A DNA stretch of 64,000 nt, taken from CAWCUU01 sp963798855 (GTDB lineage Bacteria; Gemmatimonadota; Gemmatimonadetes; Longimicrobiales; RSA9). Below the pieces are notes generated by a model. The model was given only the letters and a program-made list of their open reading frames with translations, had not been told where the DNA came from and did not search any database. Positions 1 through 8,348 of this stretch are shown here, one piece after another (the stretch's first letter is position 1; each line of letters starts with the position of its first letter). A program made the translations under genes and the position numbers. The stretch is taken from positions 868,001 through 932,000 of the forward strand of contig CAWCUU010000002.1 of NCBI GenBank assembly GCA_963798855.1, in the 5' to 3' direction.

Positions 1-1
1 C

Positions 2-925
2 CCGGCGCGACAGGCCTTCCTCGTCGAGCTGGTGGAGGGCACCGAGGATCTCGCCAACGCGATCGCGCTCAACTCCTCCATGTTCAACGGCGCGCGCCTC
101 GTGGGGCCGGCGATCGCCGGCGTGCTCATCGGCCTCGTCGGCGAAGGGGCCGTCTTCCTGTTCAACGCGGTCAGCTACGTTGCAGTGCTCGCGGCGCTGC
201 TGGGGATCCGCCGCCAACCGACCGTGCAGAGGCAGCGAGCGCCGCACGTGTTGCGCGATCTGCGCGAGGGGTTCGGCTACGCGTTCGGCTTCCCCCCGAT
301 CCGCGACATCATCGCCGCGCTCGCGTGCGTCTCGCTGGTCGGCATGCCCTACGTCGTGCTGCTCCCGATCTTCGCGAGCGACGTGCTACACGGGGGTGCG
401 GGCACCCTCGGCCTGCTCACCTCGGCCGCCGGGCTCGGCGCCCTGGCCGGCGCGCTCTACCTCGCCTCCCGCACCACCGTCCGCGGGCTCGGCCGCATCA
501 TTGCCTTCGGCGCCATCCTTTTCGGCGTCAGCCTGATCGCGCTCGGCGCATCCCGTGCGCTCTGGAGCTCCGCCGTCACGGCCCTCGTCGCCGGCTTCGG
601 CGTGATGATCTTCTCCGCTTCGGTCAATACGGTCCTGCAGACGCTGGTGCGGGAAGAGATGCGCGGGCGGATCATGAGCCTCTACACGATGGCGTTCATG
701 GGGATGTCCCCATTCGGCAGCCTGATCGGCGGAGCCGTCGCCGGTGCGCTGGGCGCTCCGCTCGCCGTCGTGCTGGGTGGGGCCGGTTGCCTCGCCACCG
801 GGGCGTGGTTCGCCACCCGGATCCCGGCGCTGCGAGCGATCGTGCGGCCGATCTACGTCGAGAAGGGGATCATCCCAGAGGTCGCCACGGGCATCCAGGC
901 CGCGACCGTGCAGCGGCCGCGCTGA
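2..925 (+). CDS. MFS transporter, C-terminal part (cut by window edge)
   Basis: This is the C-terminal 307 residues of a major facilitator superfamily exporter of the EntS/MFS_3 type. The frame is open from base 2, and the first residues visible (PARQAFLVELV) are a conserved internal loop of this family, so the true start lies outside the window and roughly the first 100 residues are missing. About seven to eight hydrophobic segments are visible, and the motif NSSMFNGARLVGPAIAG is typical of the family. The substrate cannot be told from the sequence; relatives export siderophores or drugs across the inner membrane. It converges on the CoA-transferase gene 110 bp downstream. Confidence 0.85.
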   Translation, partial: PARQAFLVELVEGTEDLANAIALNSSMFNGARLVGPAIAGVLIGLVGEGAVFLFNAVSYVAVLAALLGIRRQPTVQRQRAPHVLRDLREGFGYAFGFPPIRDIIAALACVSLVGMPYVVLLPIFASDVLHGGAGTLGLLTSAAGLGALAGALYLASRTTVRGLGRIIAFGAILFGVSLIALGASRALWSSAVTALVAGFGVMIFSASVNTVLQTLVREEMRGRIMSLYTMAFMGMSPFGSLIGGAVAGALGAPLAVVLGGAGCLATGAWFATRIPALRAIVRPIYVEKGIIPEVATGIQAATVQRPR

Positions 926-1034
926 GGCGCTGGCCTCTGTTCGGGCGAGGCAACGACACGCAGTACGGGCGTGGCCGGCCAGAGCGGGCGGCGCGAACGA
1001 TCCGCGGCGCCGGCACTCGGCGCGAACGAGGTCT

Positions 1035-2243
1035 CTATCGCCCGGATCGAGGCGGCTCTCCCACCGGCAGGGTCCTGGCGACGATCGCCTCGGCCTCCTC
1101 CTCCCCATAGCCCAGCTCGCGAAGCACCGCGAGCGTGTGCTCGCCGGCCAGGGGCGGCACCCGGGCCGAGCCCCAGCGGTGACCGTCTCTTTCGACGGGG
1201 AGCGCCACGTCCCTGTAGTCCGGAATACGAGGGTGGGGAATGCGGCGCAGCGAGCCGCTCGATCGCACCTGCGGGTCATCGGCGACCGCACGCACGTCGT
1301 GGATCGGCGCGCACGGGATGCCTACCTCTTCGAGCCGCGCGAGCAGGCTGCCCGTCGTACAGCCGCGCGTCAGCTCCGCGATCGCGGCCTCCAGAGAGGC
1401 GCGGTGCCGCACCCTGGTCGGATTGTCGCAGTAGCGCGGGTCGTCCGGCAGAGTCGTGGCGCCCAGCACTCCGCACAGCTTCTCGAAGATGGAATCCGTC
1501 GCCGCGCCGATCATGATCCAGCCATCGGCGGTCGGGAAAGCGCCATACGGCACGATCATCGACAGCCCGGAGCCTTCCGGTCCCGGAGCCGAGCCCGTCG
1601 CGAGGAAGCCCATGAGGTGGTACGAACCCCACACGAGCGCGGTCTCGAGCAGCGACGTCACGACTCGCCCTCCCGCGCCGCTCTCGCGGCGCTCCCACAG
1701 CGCCGCCAGCACGCTGAGAGCCGCCCACATCCCCGTCCCCATGTCCACAACGGAGACGCCGAGCCGCGCCGGCGGCCCTTCCGCGTGACCCGTTACCGAC
1801 ATGAGGCCGGTATACGCCTGCAGGATCGGGTCGTAGCCGGGCTGCTCGCGGCGAGGTCCCCGGTGACCCCAGGCCGTGATGTCGCAGTAGACTGCCGCGG
1901 GGTTCAGCGCCCGGACGTCCTTGAAGCCGAGACCTAGCCGTTCTGCGACACCCGCCCGGAACGACTGCAGCACGACGTCGGATCGCGCGATCAGCCTTCC
2001 CGCCGCTTCCCTGCCGGCGGCTTCATGCAGATCCAGCACGATGCTGCGTTTTCCGCGGTTCGCGGACAGGAACATCGTGCTCTCTCCGTTCCAGAACGGC
2101 GGGCCCCACGCGCGCGCCGGATCCCCGCCCGGCCGCTCGACCTTTACGACATCCGCCCCGAGATCGGCGAGAATCTGCGAACAGAACGGTCCCGCGAGGC
2201 TCTCCGTGAAGTCGGCGACCCGAATGCCATGCAGCGGCGCCAT
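1035..2243 (-). CDS. Family III CoA-transferase (CaiB/BaiF family)
   Basis: A 402-residue protein of the CaiB/BaiF (formyl-CoA transferase-like) family, which moves coenzyme A between acyl-CoA and a free carboxylate in the cytoplasm. The N-terminal GIRVADFTESLAGPF and ADVVKVERPGGDPAR segments are family signatures, and Asp167 (SVVDMGTG) sits where the catalytic aspartate is expected. Length matches the family. The ATG at 2243 was chosen because a clear Shine-Dalgarno (AAAGGAGA) precedes it and the domain starts at once; the frame stays open 29 codons further upstream. The acyl substrate is unknown. No partner gene is adjacent. Confidence 0.88.
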   Translation of the reverse strand: MAPLHGIRVADFTESLAGPFCSQILADLGADVVKVERPGGDPARAWGPPFWNGESTMFLSANRGKRSIVLDLHEAAGREAAGRLIARSDVVLQSFRAGVAERLGLGFKDVRALNPAAVYCDITAWGHRGPRREQPGYDPILQAYTGLMSVTGHAEGPPARLGVSVVDMGTGMWAALSVLAALWERRESGAGGRVVTSLLETALVWGSYHLMGFLATGSAPGPEGSGLSMIVPYGAFPTADGWIMIGAATDSIFEKLCGVLGATTLPDDPRYCDNPTRVRHRASLEAAIAELTRGCTTGSLLARLEEVGIPCAPIHDVRAVADDPQVRSSGSLRRIPHPRIPDYRDVALPVERDGHRWGSARVPPLAGEHTLAVLRELGYGEEEAEAIVARTLPVGEPPRSGR

Positions 2244-2428
2244 CTCCGTCTCCTTTCCGCGCTCGACGCCCCACGCTGGCCGCAGGGACCGGCGTGGCAA
2301 CGCGCTTCGGGTCGCGAGAATCCCCGCCACCCGCCGCAGCGGCCTGGATCCAGCCGCGGCGAAGGTCTTGCAGCATGTCGCCTGGAATCTAGCAGCACGC
2401 GCTCACAGCCAGCCGGAGCCGCCACGAC

Positions 2429-2524
2429 ATGCGCATCGATCCGCGGACGGACCTGCCCATCCTCGTGCTGTTCGGCTTCCTCATCCTCGCGGCGGCGGCG
2501 CTCTTCGCGCTCTTCGCGGTGTGA
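2429..2524 (+). CDS. Possible 31-residue single-span membrane peptide
   Basis: A short frame encoding a basic and acidic N-terminus (MRIDPRTDLP) followed by about 20 hydrophobic residues and an immediate stop, which is the layout of a small single-pass membrane protein. A GGAG lies about 11 bases before the ATG. It sits alone between the CoA-transferase and the next minus-strand gene. There is no recognised family, so this rests on composition only and may be chance. Confidence 0.3.
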   Translation: MRIDPRTDLPILVLFGFLILAAAALFALFAV

Positions 2525-2570
2525 TTCTTCCGAGGGTCTCCGGCAGCCCTTCCCGACCCCGCAAGAAGAA

Positions 2571-2594
2571 GGGGGCACCCGACCGAGCGCCCCC
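2571..2594 (-). terminator. Intrinsic terminator of the DUF4384-like lipoprotein gene
   Basis: A 6-bp perfect G+C stem (GGGGGC/GCCCCC) with a 12-base loop. Read on the minus strand it is followed by TTCTTCTT, so it faces the lipoprotein gene. It lies about 25 bases after a stop codon at 2620-2622 in the +1 frame of that gene, but about 240 bases after the stop of the annotated frame. Confidence 0.5.
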
Positions 2595-2837
2595 CTCTCC
2601 TGCAGTGATTCGCCGAGGCTCAGCGCACGTGGCCGTGGCCGTGGCCCCCGCTGCCGGACGAGCCTGCCGGCGGTGCCGGGTGGCTCGGCGCGCTCCGCGG
2701 AGCCGGGCTGCTGGTGGGGCGCGGCGCCGGCGCGCTGCGCGTCGGCGGCGATGAGCGCGCCGGGGCTGGCGCGCTGCGGGCCGGCCGCGATGACCGCGCC
2801 GGGCCGGCAGAGCCTCGCCGGCCGCTCGCCGGGTGCG

Positions 2838-3851
2838 TCAGCCGGCGCGACTCCGTCCGCGCGTCCGCGAATCGTACCCGGGCAGGTCCGCGCCGCGGGC
2901 GTCACGCACCCGCTGCTGTCGCTCCTCGAAGCTCAATGTCCCTCTGCCGTCCATTCCAATGAAGCGTCCCGGCACCGTCGGCTCGACCGGGACGCCGTGC
3001 CTCAGTCCCCTCGGATCACGCCGGCCATCGGCGAGGCCTTCCCGCCCCATCAGATAGCGGTCGACCGACTGCGTCTCGACGCTCGGTTCCGATGCGACCG
3101 GCGTCGGATCCTTCCCGCGCGGGCGCCTCTGCAGCTTCGCGATCGCGCTCACCGTGTCACGACTCGCCGGGGGAGTCGCAACGGCGAATACGTTCGTCGC
3201 CGGACTGCACGAGCTCAGGACGTACCGGGCGAATTCCAGCGGTACACGGATCAGCTGTCCACTGCAGTTGACGAGCGCGTACAGCGTGACGGGCGGCCTG
3301 ATGTCTGGCCACAGCATGTAGACGTCCGTCGCCCACCGGGAGCCGTTCGGATCGCGGATCGCCATCGACGCGAGCTGATCCATCGTCTCGAACGGATGAC
3401 GGGCCTGGAAGTCCGTGTACCCCATCATCTTCCGCAGCGCGAACGGCCGTGCCACCAGATCGGAGATGTCGAGTGGATGGTCGGACGCAATCATGAAGAT
3501 GTAGTGGGGCCCGAGATAGGTGCTCGCCAGCAGCGATCCACCCGTCTGCGAGAAGTACGCCCAGCGGTGGGTGCCGAAGCCGGGATAGACCCAGCCGATG
3601 CCCGAGACGGGGCGCGTCTCCTGGCCGCCGAACTGCGGGTAGAGCAGGCCGACGCCGTCGTACGGCGAGATCTCGAAGACGGCAACGTAAGCCGCACGGT
3701 TCGTCGAGAAGGTGATGTACTCGTTGCCACCGACCCAGACGTGCGCGTCCAGCGGTTGGAGCGGCGCCGGTCCGATCTCTTCGTTCGGGTTCAGGGCACA
3801 CGCACCGGCAAGGAGGGAGGCCACGATCAGCGCGGAAGGTCGGATCCTCAT
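2838..3851 (-). CDS. DUF4384-like lipoprotein
   Basis: A 337-residue exported lipoprotein. The N-terminus has Arg residues, a hydrophobic stretch and the lipobox LLAGAC with Cys18. The region around residues 33-65 (HVWVGGNEYITFSTNRAA, then AVFEISPYDGVGLLYPQ) resembles DUF4384, a beta-sandwich domain of surface proteins of unknown role. The ATG at 3851 has a perfect Shine-Dalgarno (GAAAGGAGG). After the stop at 2838 another frame stays open to 2620 and encodes a Ser/Pro/Ala/Arg-rich tail ending GGHGHGHVR just before a terminator, so the true C-terminus may be longer (see findings). Confidence 0.75.
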   Translation of the reverse strand: MRIRPSALIVASLLAGACALNPNEEIGPAPLQPLDAHVWVGGNEYITFSTNRAAYVAVFEISPYDGVGLLYPQFGGQETRPVSGIGWVYPGFGTHRWAYFSQTGGSLLASTYLGPHYIFMIASDHPLDISDLVARPFALRKMMGYTDFQARHPFETMDQLASMAIRDPNGSRWATDVYMLWPDIRPPVTLYALVNCSGQLIRVPLEFARYVLSSCSPATNVFAVATPPASRDTVSAIAKLQRRPRGKDPTPVASEPSVETQSVDRYLMGREGLADGRRDPRGLRHGVPVEPTVPGRFIGMDGRGTLSFEERQQRVRDARGADLPGYDSRTRGRSRAG

Positions 3852-3905
3852 GCGGGCCTCCTTTCGGGCAGGCCGGGCGCGGCCTCGACGGCAGCGGCGG
3901 CGAGA

Positions 3906-3933
3906 ACTATCCATTTTGATAATGGCCTGACCA
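3906..3933 (-). promoter_or_regulatory. Candidate sigma-70 promoter for the lipoprotein gene
   Basis: On the minus strand TGGTCA, a 16-base spacer and GATAGT sit about 55 bases upstream of the lipoprotein start at 3851, in an AT-rich patch of otherwise GC-rich DNA. Each hexamer matches four of six consensus bases. Confidence 0.4.
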
Positions 3934-3991
3934 CGCCGTTCGCGCAACAATCCGATGGGTCGTCCCCGCGGCGGCCATTCTCCATCTGCTG

Positions 3992-4183
3992 ATGGGACTG
4001 CTCGTCATCGCCATCTCCGGCCACCTGGCCCTGCCGTTCGTGGCGCTTCTCGCCGTCGTGGGCGCTGTCGTGGTGGGCTGCAGCGACGACGACGCCGGTA
4101 GGCTCAGGGGCGCGCGATCGGCTCGCCGAGCCGGATCTCAGCCCCCGGCCGCAGGGCGGGCTCCAGCGTCATGCCGGGAGTGA
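3992..4183 (+). CDS. Possible small membrane protein
   Basis: A 63-residue frame whose first 30 residues are strongly hydrophobic (MGLLVIAISGHLALPFV and a second run AVVGAVVVG), enough for one or two membrane spans. There is no Shine-Dalgarno, and the polar second half overlaps the 3' end of psd on the other strand by 80 bases. Hydrophobicity could be a by-product of base composition. No family recognised. Confidence 0.22.
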   Translation: MGLLVIAISGHLALPFVALLAVVGAVVVGCSDDDAGRLRGARSARRAGSQPPAAGRAPASCRE

Positions 4184-5054
4184 CGAGAAGGACCACCGTC
4201 GAGCCGAGATGGAACGCCATCAGATCCGACCCACGCTCGATCCGTAGCGGCGGGTCGTACTCGCGCACGGCGGTTCGGGCGCCTCGGCGGTTGGTGACCC
4301 ACTCCTCCGGCGACGGCGACCCGCTCCCGCCCGCATCGAAGTCGGCGGAGATCCGACCCACGTTGTAGGCGCCTATGGCGACCACGGCCCAGCGCGCGCC
4401 GGCCGCATCGATGTAGCAGACGAGTCGCTCGTTGCGGACGAAGAGCTCACGGATCGAGGCGACCGCCGCAACGTTGACCGGGAGGAGGGCGCCCGGAACG
4501 TGGCGTGCCCGAGGGATACGGCCGGATATGGGGGCATGGATGCGGTGGTAATGACGCGGGCTCAGGTAGAGTGTCAGGAAGCTGCCGCCGTCGAACGCCT
4601 CGGCCTCGGCAGCATCGCCCAGCAACTCCGCCGCGGAGTAATCCCTTCCCTTCGCCTGCATCAGGCGGCCGGACTCGACGCGCCCCAGCCTGCCGAGAAT
4701 CCCGTCCACGGGACTGCCGGCGACGTCCGCCGCGGAGGGCCAGCTGCGGACCCCCCGCCGCAGCCGCCGCACGAAGAAGGCGTTCAGGCTCGGATACGAC
4801 GCGACCGGCTTCTCCGCCTCCGCGAGGTCGGCGCCGACTGCTCTCGCGAACGCGCCGATCACCAGCGGCCGCAGCCGCGGCGGAACCGTTATGTCCGCGA
4901 CGCGGCCGAACGCCCGGCTCAGCGCACCCTGGGGCAGCGCCCGCAGCGCCGCCAGAGCGGTCCGCCATCGCAGCGGAACCGGACCGTCGGAAGCCGATTC
5001 GAAATCGGGCTCCGTCGATCCTGTCCCCGATCGGCGTCCGCCCGACCGATTCAC
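4104..5054 (-). CDS. psd: Phosphatidylserine decarboxylase proenzyme
   Basis: A 316-residue protein that makes phosphatidylethanolamine from phosphatidylserine at the inner membrane. The self-cleavage motif LGST is present at residues 283-286; cleavage between Gly284 and Ser285 would create the pyruvoyl group on the small alpha chain. The HYHRIHAPISG segment and SLNAFFVR also match the family. Length and the position of LGST fit the larger E. coli-type enzyme. It starts with GTG behind a GAGGCG-like Shine-Dalgarno, 40 bases after rocD on the same strand, so the two may be cotranscribed. Confidence 0.93.
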   Translation of the reverse strand: MNRSGGRRSGTGSTEPDFESASDGPVPLRWRTALAALRALPQGALSRAFGRVADITVPPRLRPLVIGAFARAVGADLAEAEKPVASYPSLNAFFVRRLRRGVRSWPSAADVAGSPVDGILGRLGRVESGRLMQAKGRDYSAAELLGDAAEAEAFDGGSFLTLYLSPRHYHRIHAPISGRIPRARHVPGALLPVNVAAVASIRELFVRNERLVCYIDAAGARWAVVAIGAYNVGRISADFDAGGSGSPSPEEWVTNRRGARTAVREYDPPLRIERGSDLMAFHLGSTVVLLVTPGMTLEPALRPGAEIRLGEPIARP

Positions 5055-5094
5055 CGCGCCTCTACCGACGATCTGCGGGTCAGCCCGCCCCGGC

Positions 5095-6318
5095 TCAGCC
5101 GACTGCCGCCCGTGTCCGCGCTTCCAGCACCGCCGCGATCGCCGGCAGCACCGACCGAAGCTCGCCCCGCGTCACCACGAGCGGCGGAGCGAAGCGGACG
5201 ACCTGCTCGTGCGTCTCCTTCGCCAGGATGCCGCGCTCCTGCAGCGCCTCGCAGAACGGACGGGCAGGCCCCGATTCATCCTTGATCACCACCCCGATCA
5301 GCAATCCCCTGCCCCGAACCTCCTCAACGTGCGGGGACTCCAGCGCGCGAAGCTCATCCATGAACCACGCCCCCAGCTCAGCGGCGCGCTCGGCGAGGGA
5401 CTCATCCACGATCACCTTCAGCGCCGCGCGCGCGACCGCCGCCGCCAGGGGATTGCCGCCGAACGTCGAGCCGTGCGTGCCCGGCGTGAACACCTTCATC
5501 ACCGGCTCATCCGCGAGCACCGCCGAGACCGGGTAGACGCCGCCGCCGAGCGCCTTCCCAACGATCACGACATCCGGACGGACGCCCTCCCACTCCGAGG
5601 CGAACAGCTTGCCCGTCCGCCCGAGGCCCGTCTGGATCTCGTCCGCCACCAGAAGCGCCCCATTCGACTCGCATAGCTCTGCCGCCGCTTTCAGATACCC
5701 CTCCGCCGGAACCACCACCCCCGCCTCACCCTGGATAGGCTCGACCAGGAATGCCACTGTATTCGGCGTGAACGCCGCCTCTAGCGCCGCCAGATCACCG
5801 TACGGCACCCGCCGGAACCCCGGCGTGAACGGACCGAACCCCTCCTTGTACAGATCCTCCGACGAAAACCCCACGATCGTCGTCGTCCGGCCGTGGAAGT
5901 TGCCGTCGCACACGATGATCTCCGCCTGACCGGCCGCGAGACCCTTCGATGCGTATCCCCACTTCCGCACCATCTTGATCGCCGTCTCCACCGCCTCCGC
6001 GCCGGTGTTCATCGGCAACGCCTGATCGTAACCCGCCAGCTCGCAAAGCTCCTCCAGGAACGGCCCCATCTGGTCGTTGTGGAATGCCCGCGATGTCAAC
6101 GTCAGCTTCGCCGCCTGCTCCGCCAGCGCCGCCATCACCTTCGGATGCCGATGTCCCTGGTTGAGCGCCGAGTAGGCCGACAGCATGTCCATGTAGCGCG
6201 TGCCCTCCACGTCCCACACCCACACCCCCTCCCCCCGCTCCAGCACCACCGGAAGTGGGTGATAGTTATGCGCGCTGTACTGCTCGGCCATCCGGACCAG
6301 ATTCTCACTCTTCGTCAT
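5095..6318 (-). CDS. rocD: Ornithine aminotransferase
   Basis: A 407-residue class III PLP aminotransferase. Ornithine aminotransferase converts ornithine plus 2-oxoglutarate to glutamate semialdehyde and glutamate in arginine/ornithine catabolism. The N-terminus (SAHNYHPLPVVLERGEG) and MNTGAEAVETAIKM are characteristic of RocD rather than of ArgD or GABA transaminases; Lys255 in GKALGGG is the PLP lysine and VADEIQTGLGRTG is the cofactor-binding segment. The ATG at 6318 has a GTGGAG Shine-Dalgarno 9 bases upstream; the frame stays open far upstream but that part is not protein-like. A promoter lies about 65 bases upstream. psd follows. Confidence 0.93.
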   Translation of the reverse strand: MTKSENLVRMAEQYSAHNYHPLPVVLERGEGVWVWDVEGTRYMDMLSAYSALNQGHRHPKVMAALAEQAAKLTLTSRAFHNDQMGPFLEELCELAGYDQALPMNTGAEAVETAIKMVRKWGYASKGLAAGQAEIIVCDGNFHGRTTTIVGFSSEDLYKEGFGPFTPGFRRVPYGDLAALEAAFTPNTVAFLVEPIQGEAGVVVPAEGYLKAAAELCESNGALLVADEIQTGLGRTGKLFASEWEGVRPDVVIVGKALGGGVYPVSAVLADEPVMKVFTPGTHGSTFGGNPLAAAVARAALKVIVDESLAERAAELGAWFMDELRALESPHVEEVRGRGLLIGVVIKDESGPARPFCEALQERGILAKETHEQVVRFAPPLVVTRGELRSVLPAIAAVLEARTRAAVG

Positions 6319-6383
6319 GCCGCTCGCTCCACTGCACATGTGAAGGGTTTGTCGCCCGCCCCGCGGGCACCGAGAAATGCGAT

Positions 6384-6411
6384 AGTATGCATTAGAAATG
6401 AATAAAGTCAA
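6384..6411 (-). promoter_or_regulatory. Sigma-70-type promoter of rocD
   Basis: On the minus strand TTGACT, a 16-base AT-rich spacer and CATACT (or TACTAT with 18 bases) lie about 65 bases upstream of the rocD start. The 40-base patch is conspicuously AT-rich for this genome. Confidence 0.6.
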
Positions 6412-6636
6412 CAAATCACCACACCGGCCGCCCGCGCGGCTGCGCTCCTGTACATCCGGCAACGAAGTCCCTTTTTTGACCTGTCGAGCGTCGCGACCCG
6501 CCCGCGCGCGAAAGGCGGAGCGTGCAGCGGGTGGACAATCGTGCCTACCGCCGCTGTCAGTGAGCACCGGATCGAAGTATGCTGCCGGCGAGTGGAGCAC
6601 GGAAGTGGAGCTTAACGAGGTGTGGAGTGAGGCGCG
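6412..6636. other. Intergenic region between divergent rocD and BtuF-like gene
   Basis: No convincing gene. A TATGCT hexamer at 6577-6582 with CTGTCA 18 bases before it could be the plus-strand promoter of the BtuF-like gene, but the match is weak (four of six in each box). A T-run followed by GACC near 6474-6481 has no partner hexamer. Confidence 0.3.
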
Positions 6637-7581
6637 ATGGCAAAGAGCGGGAGTGGAGGGGCGCAGCGAATCGTGTCGCTGCTCGCGAGCGGGACGGAGA
6701 TCGTGAGCGCGCTCGGACTGGGGGATCGGCTGGTGGGCATCTCGCACGAGTGCGACTACCCGACCGCCGTGCTCGACCGGCCCCGGCTGAGCCGTCCGCG
6801 CTTCGCGGTGGAGGGGCTCAGCAGTGGCGAAGTGGATCGGGCGGTGCGACGCGCGATGGAGGAGCACGGCAGCGTATACCTCGTGGATGGCGAAGCGCTC
6901 GAGCGGTTGGATCCCGATCTGATTCTGACGCAGGCGGTGTGCGAAGTCTGCGCTGTTCCGACACCCGGCGTCCGGGATGAGGTCGCGTCGCGGGGGATGG
7001 GGGCGAGGGTGGTGTCGCTTGACGCACACCGGCTCGAGGACGTCTTCGGCTGCATAGGTCTCGTGGGTGAAGTGGCAGGTTGCATAGCCGCATCGGACGC
7101 TCTGATATCGGATCTGCGGTCTCGGCTTGGGCACGTCCAGGAGGCGCTCGCCGGTGCCGGCCGTCCGCGCGTCCTCGCGCTGGAGTGGCTCGAGCCGCCG
7201 TTCTCTCCGGGTCACTGGGTGCCGGAGCAGATCGAGCTGGCGGGTGGCGTCAACCTGACCGGGGATGCGGGGGAGCGGTCGCGCGAGGTGCCTTGGGAAG
7301 CGCTGGAAGGTGTGGACCCCGACGCGCTGGTCGTGATGCCGTGCGGCTATGATCTCGAGGCTTCGCTCACGGATGCTGAGGCACACGCGGAGCGGCTGAG
7401 CCGGGTCGCTGAGCGGGCGATAACGGAGGGCAGGGCATGGGTGGTGGACGGCTCGTCCTTCTTCAACCGATCGGGCCCGCGGGTGGTTCGGGGCGTGGAG
7501 ATCCTCGCGGGCTTGCTCCACCCGGAGCGATGCCCGACGCCGGATGCGAAGGAGGCCGCCGTGTGGCGGCCTCCCGCGTGA
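6637..7581 (+). CDS. BtuF-like substrate-binding protein without signal peptide
   Basis: A 314-residue protein of the cobalamin/iron periplasmic-binding fold (BtuF/FecB-like): RIVSLLASGTEIVSALGLG at residues 11-29 is the typical N-terminal binding-lobe signature, and LDPDLILTQAVCEVCAV is the inter-lobe segment of a subgroup often called cobalamin-binding protein. The conserved WLEPPFSPGHWVPE segment is seen. Unusually the protein starts directly with the domain and has no signal peptide or lipobox, and no ABC permease or ATPase gene lies near, so transport is not assured. ATG at 6637 follows GGAG. Its last codons form a perfect hairpin. Confidence 0.8.
   Translation: MAKSGSGGAQRIVSLLASGTEIVSALGLGDRLVGISHECDYPTAVLDRPRLSRPRFAVEGLSSGEVDRAVRRAMEEHGSVYLVDGEALERLDPDLILTQAVCEVCAVPTPGVRDEVASRGMGARVVSLDAHRLEDVFGCIGLVGEVAGCIAASDALISDLRSRLGHVQEALAGAGRPRVLALEWLEPPFSPGHWVPEQIELAGGVNLTGDAGERSREVPWEALEGVDPDALVVMPCGYDLEASLTDAEAHAERLSRVAERAITEGRAWVVDGSSFFNRSGPRVVRGVEILAGLLHPERCPTPDAKEAAVWRPPA
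7551..7574 (+). terminator. Perfect 10-bp hairpin overlapping the 3' end of the BtuF-like gene
   Basis: GGAGGCCGCC, a GTGT tetraloop and GGCGGCCTCC, a 10-bp perfect stem that also encodes the last residues (EAAVWRPPA) before the stop at 7579-7581. It lies between convergent genes. No T-run follows, so the mechanism is unsure. Confidence 0.5.
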
Positions 7582-7616
7582 TCGCCCACTTCGATCTGTG
7601 GCCGAGGCCGCTGGGC

Positions 7617-8258
7617 TCAGCCCCGGGCTCTGCCTCTGACGATATGGACTTCGCGGCCGCACACGGCTCCATCGATCGTCATGGCCTGCGCATCGGGGTC
7701 CCAGGTCCGCGTGAGATCGATCGTGCAGCTCCCTGATCGGTCGCCCTTCGTCCAATCGATGACGCCGGTGCGAGTGCCGGTAAGGGAGAGGACCGTACGC
7801 GGCTGAGACGGCTCCGCCGGCATCTGGAAAGAACCCGAACCCTGGCCGGTCACGGAACCGTTCAGCGTCAGCGTGGCCGGGGGCAGCGGGATCGCGCAGT
7901 CGTCGAAGGAATGCGTATGGCTCCAGGTCGTCTGCACGATCCGCGTCTCTGGATCGAAGTCGGACTGAGTCGTGCCCTGGACGCTGCGGGTGCCACCGGC
8001 GGCGCACTCTGCCGTCCGCGAGTAGCTGCCCCTGCGTGCGAGAGCCGGCGTCAGCGAGCCGGAGGTGGTGACACTCAGGGAGGGCAGCTCGGGGCCGTCG
8101 GCCTCGATGCTGCCGATGAAGTCGCCGAGCGCCTCCGCGTCGGCCTGAGTGAACCCGTCGACGGGTCCGGCAGCATCGCTGCAGGCGGCGAGCGGCACGG
8201 CCGTCGCGAGTGCGACCAGGACGGGCCAGGCGGCAGAGGGAATCGTGAAGCTGTCCAT
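7617..8258 (-). CDS. Hypothetical lipoprotein
   Basis: A 213-residue exported protein: MDSFTIPSAAWPVLVALATA followed by a lipobox-like VPLAAC with Cys near residue 25. The mature part is rich in Thr, Ser and beta-prone alternation, has cysteines at several places (ECAAGG, DDCAIP, GSCTID, AVCGRE) that could form disulfides, and shows no catalytic motif. No family recognised. ATG at 8258 is preceded by AGGAG. It converges on the BtuF-like gene. Confidence 0.7.
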   Translation of the reverse strand: MDSFTIPSAAWPVLVALATAVPLAACSDAAGPVDGFTQADAEALGDFIGSIEADGPELPSLSVTTSGSLTPALARRGSYSRTAECAAGGTRSVQGTTQSDFDPETRIVQTTWSHTHSFDDCAIPLPPATLTLNGSVTGQGSGSFQMPAEPSQPRTVLSLTGTRTGVIDWTKGDRSGSCTIDLTRTWDPDAQAMTIDGAVCGREVHIVRGRARG

Positions 8259-8331
8259 CGTCCTCGCTCCTGCGAAATTGGTCGGGGAGCCGGAACTATG
8301 TCGGGATGGACGCGCTCGGGTCCGCAAGCGT

Positions 8332-8347
8332 AAAAACCGCGCCGCGG
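8332..8347 (-). terminator. Short hairpin with T-run after the DinB gene
   Basis: On the minus strand, just after the DinB-family stop, CCGC-GGC-GCGG is followed by TTTTT. The stem is only four to five bp, but the T-run is rare in this GC-rich window. Confidence 0.4.
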
Positions 8348-8348
8348 C

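Noticed and set aside
2144..2905. 253-codon minus frame across the lipoprotein tail and the terminator
   Set aside because: Reads straight through a terminator and into the CoA-transferase gene in another frame.
6398..6706. 102-codon frame between rocD and the BtuF-like gene
   Set aside because: Ser/Arg/Cys-rich random composition, overlaps the real gene and carries the rocD promoter in its first codons.
6319..8007. Extension of the rocD frame far upstream (970 codons in all)
   Set aside because: Crosses the rocD promoter and the convergent BtuF-like gene; the family start is at 6318.
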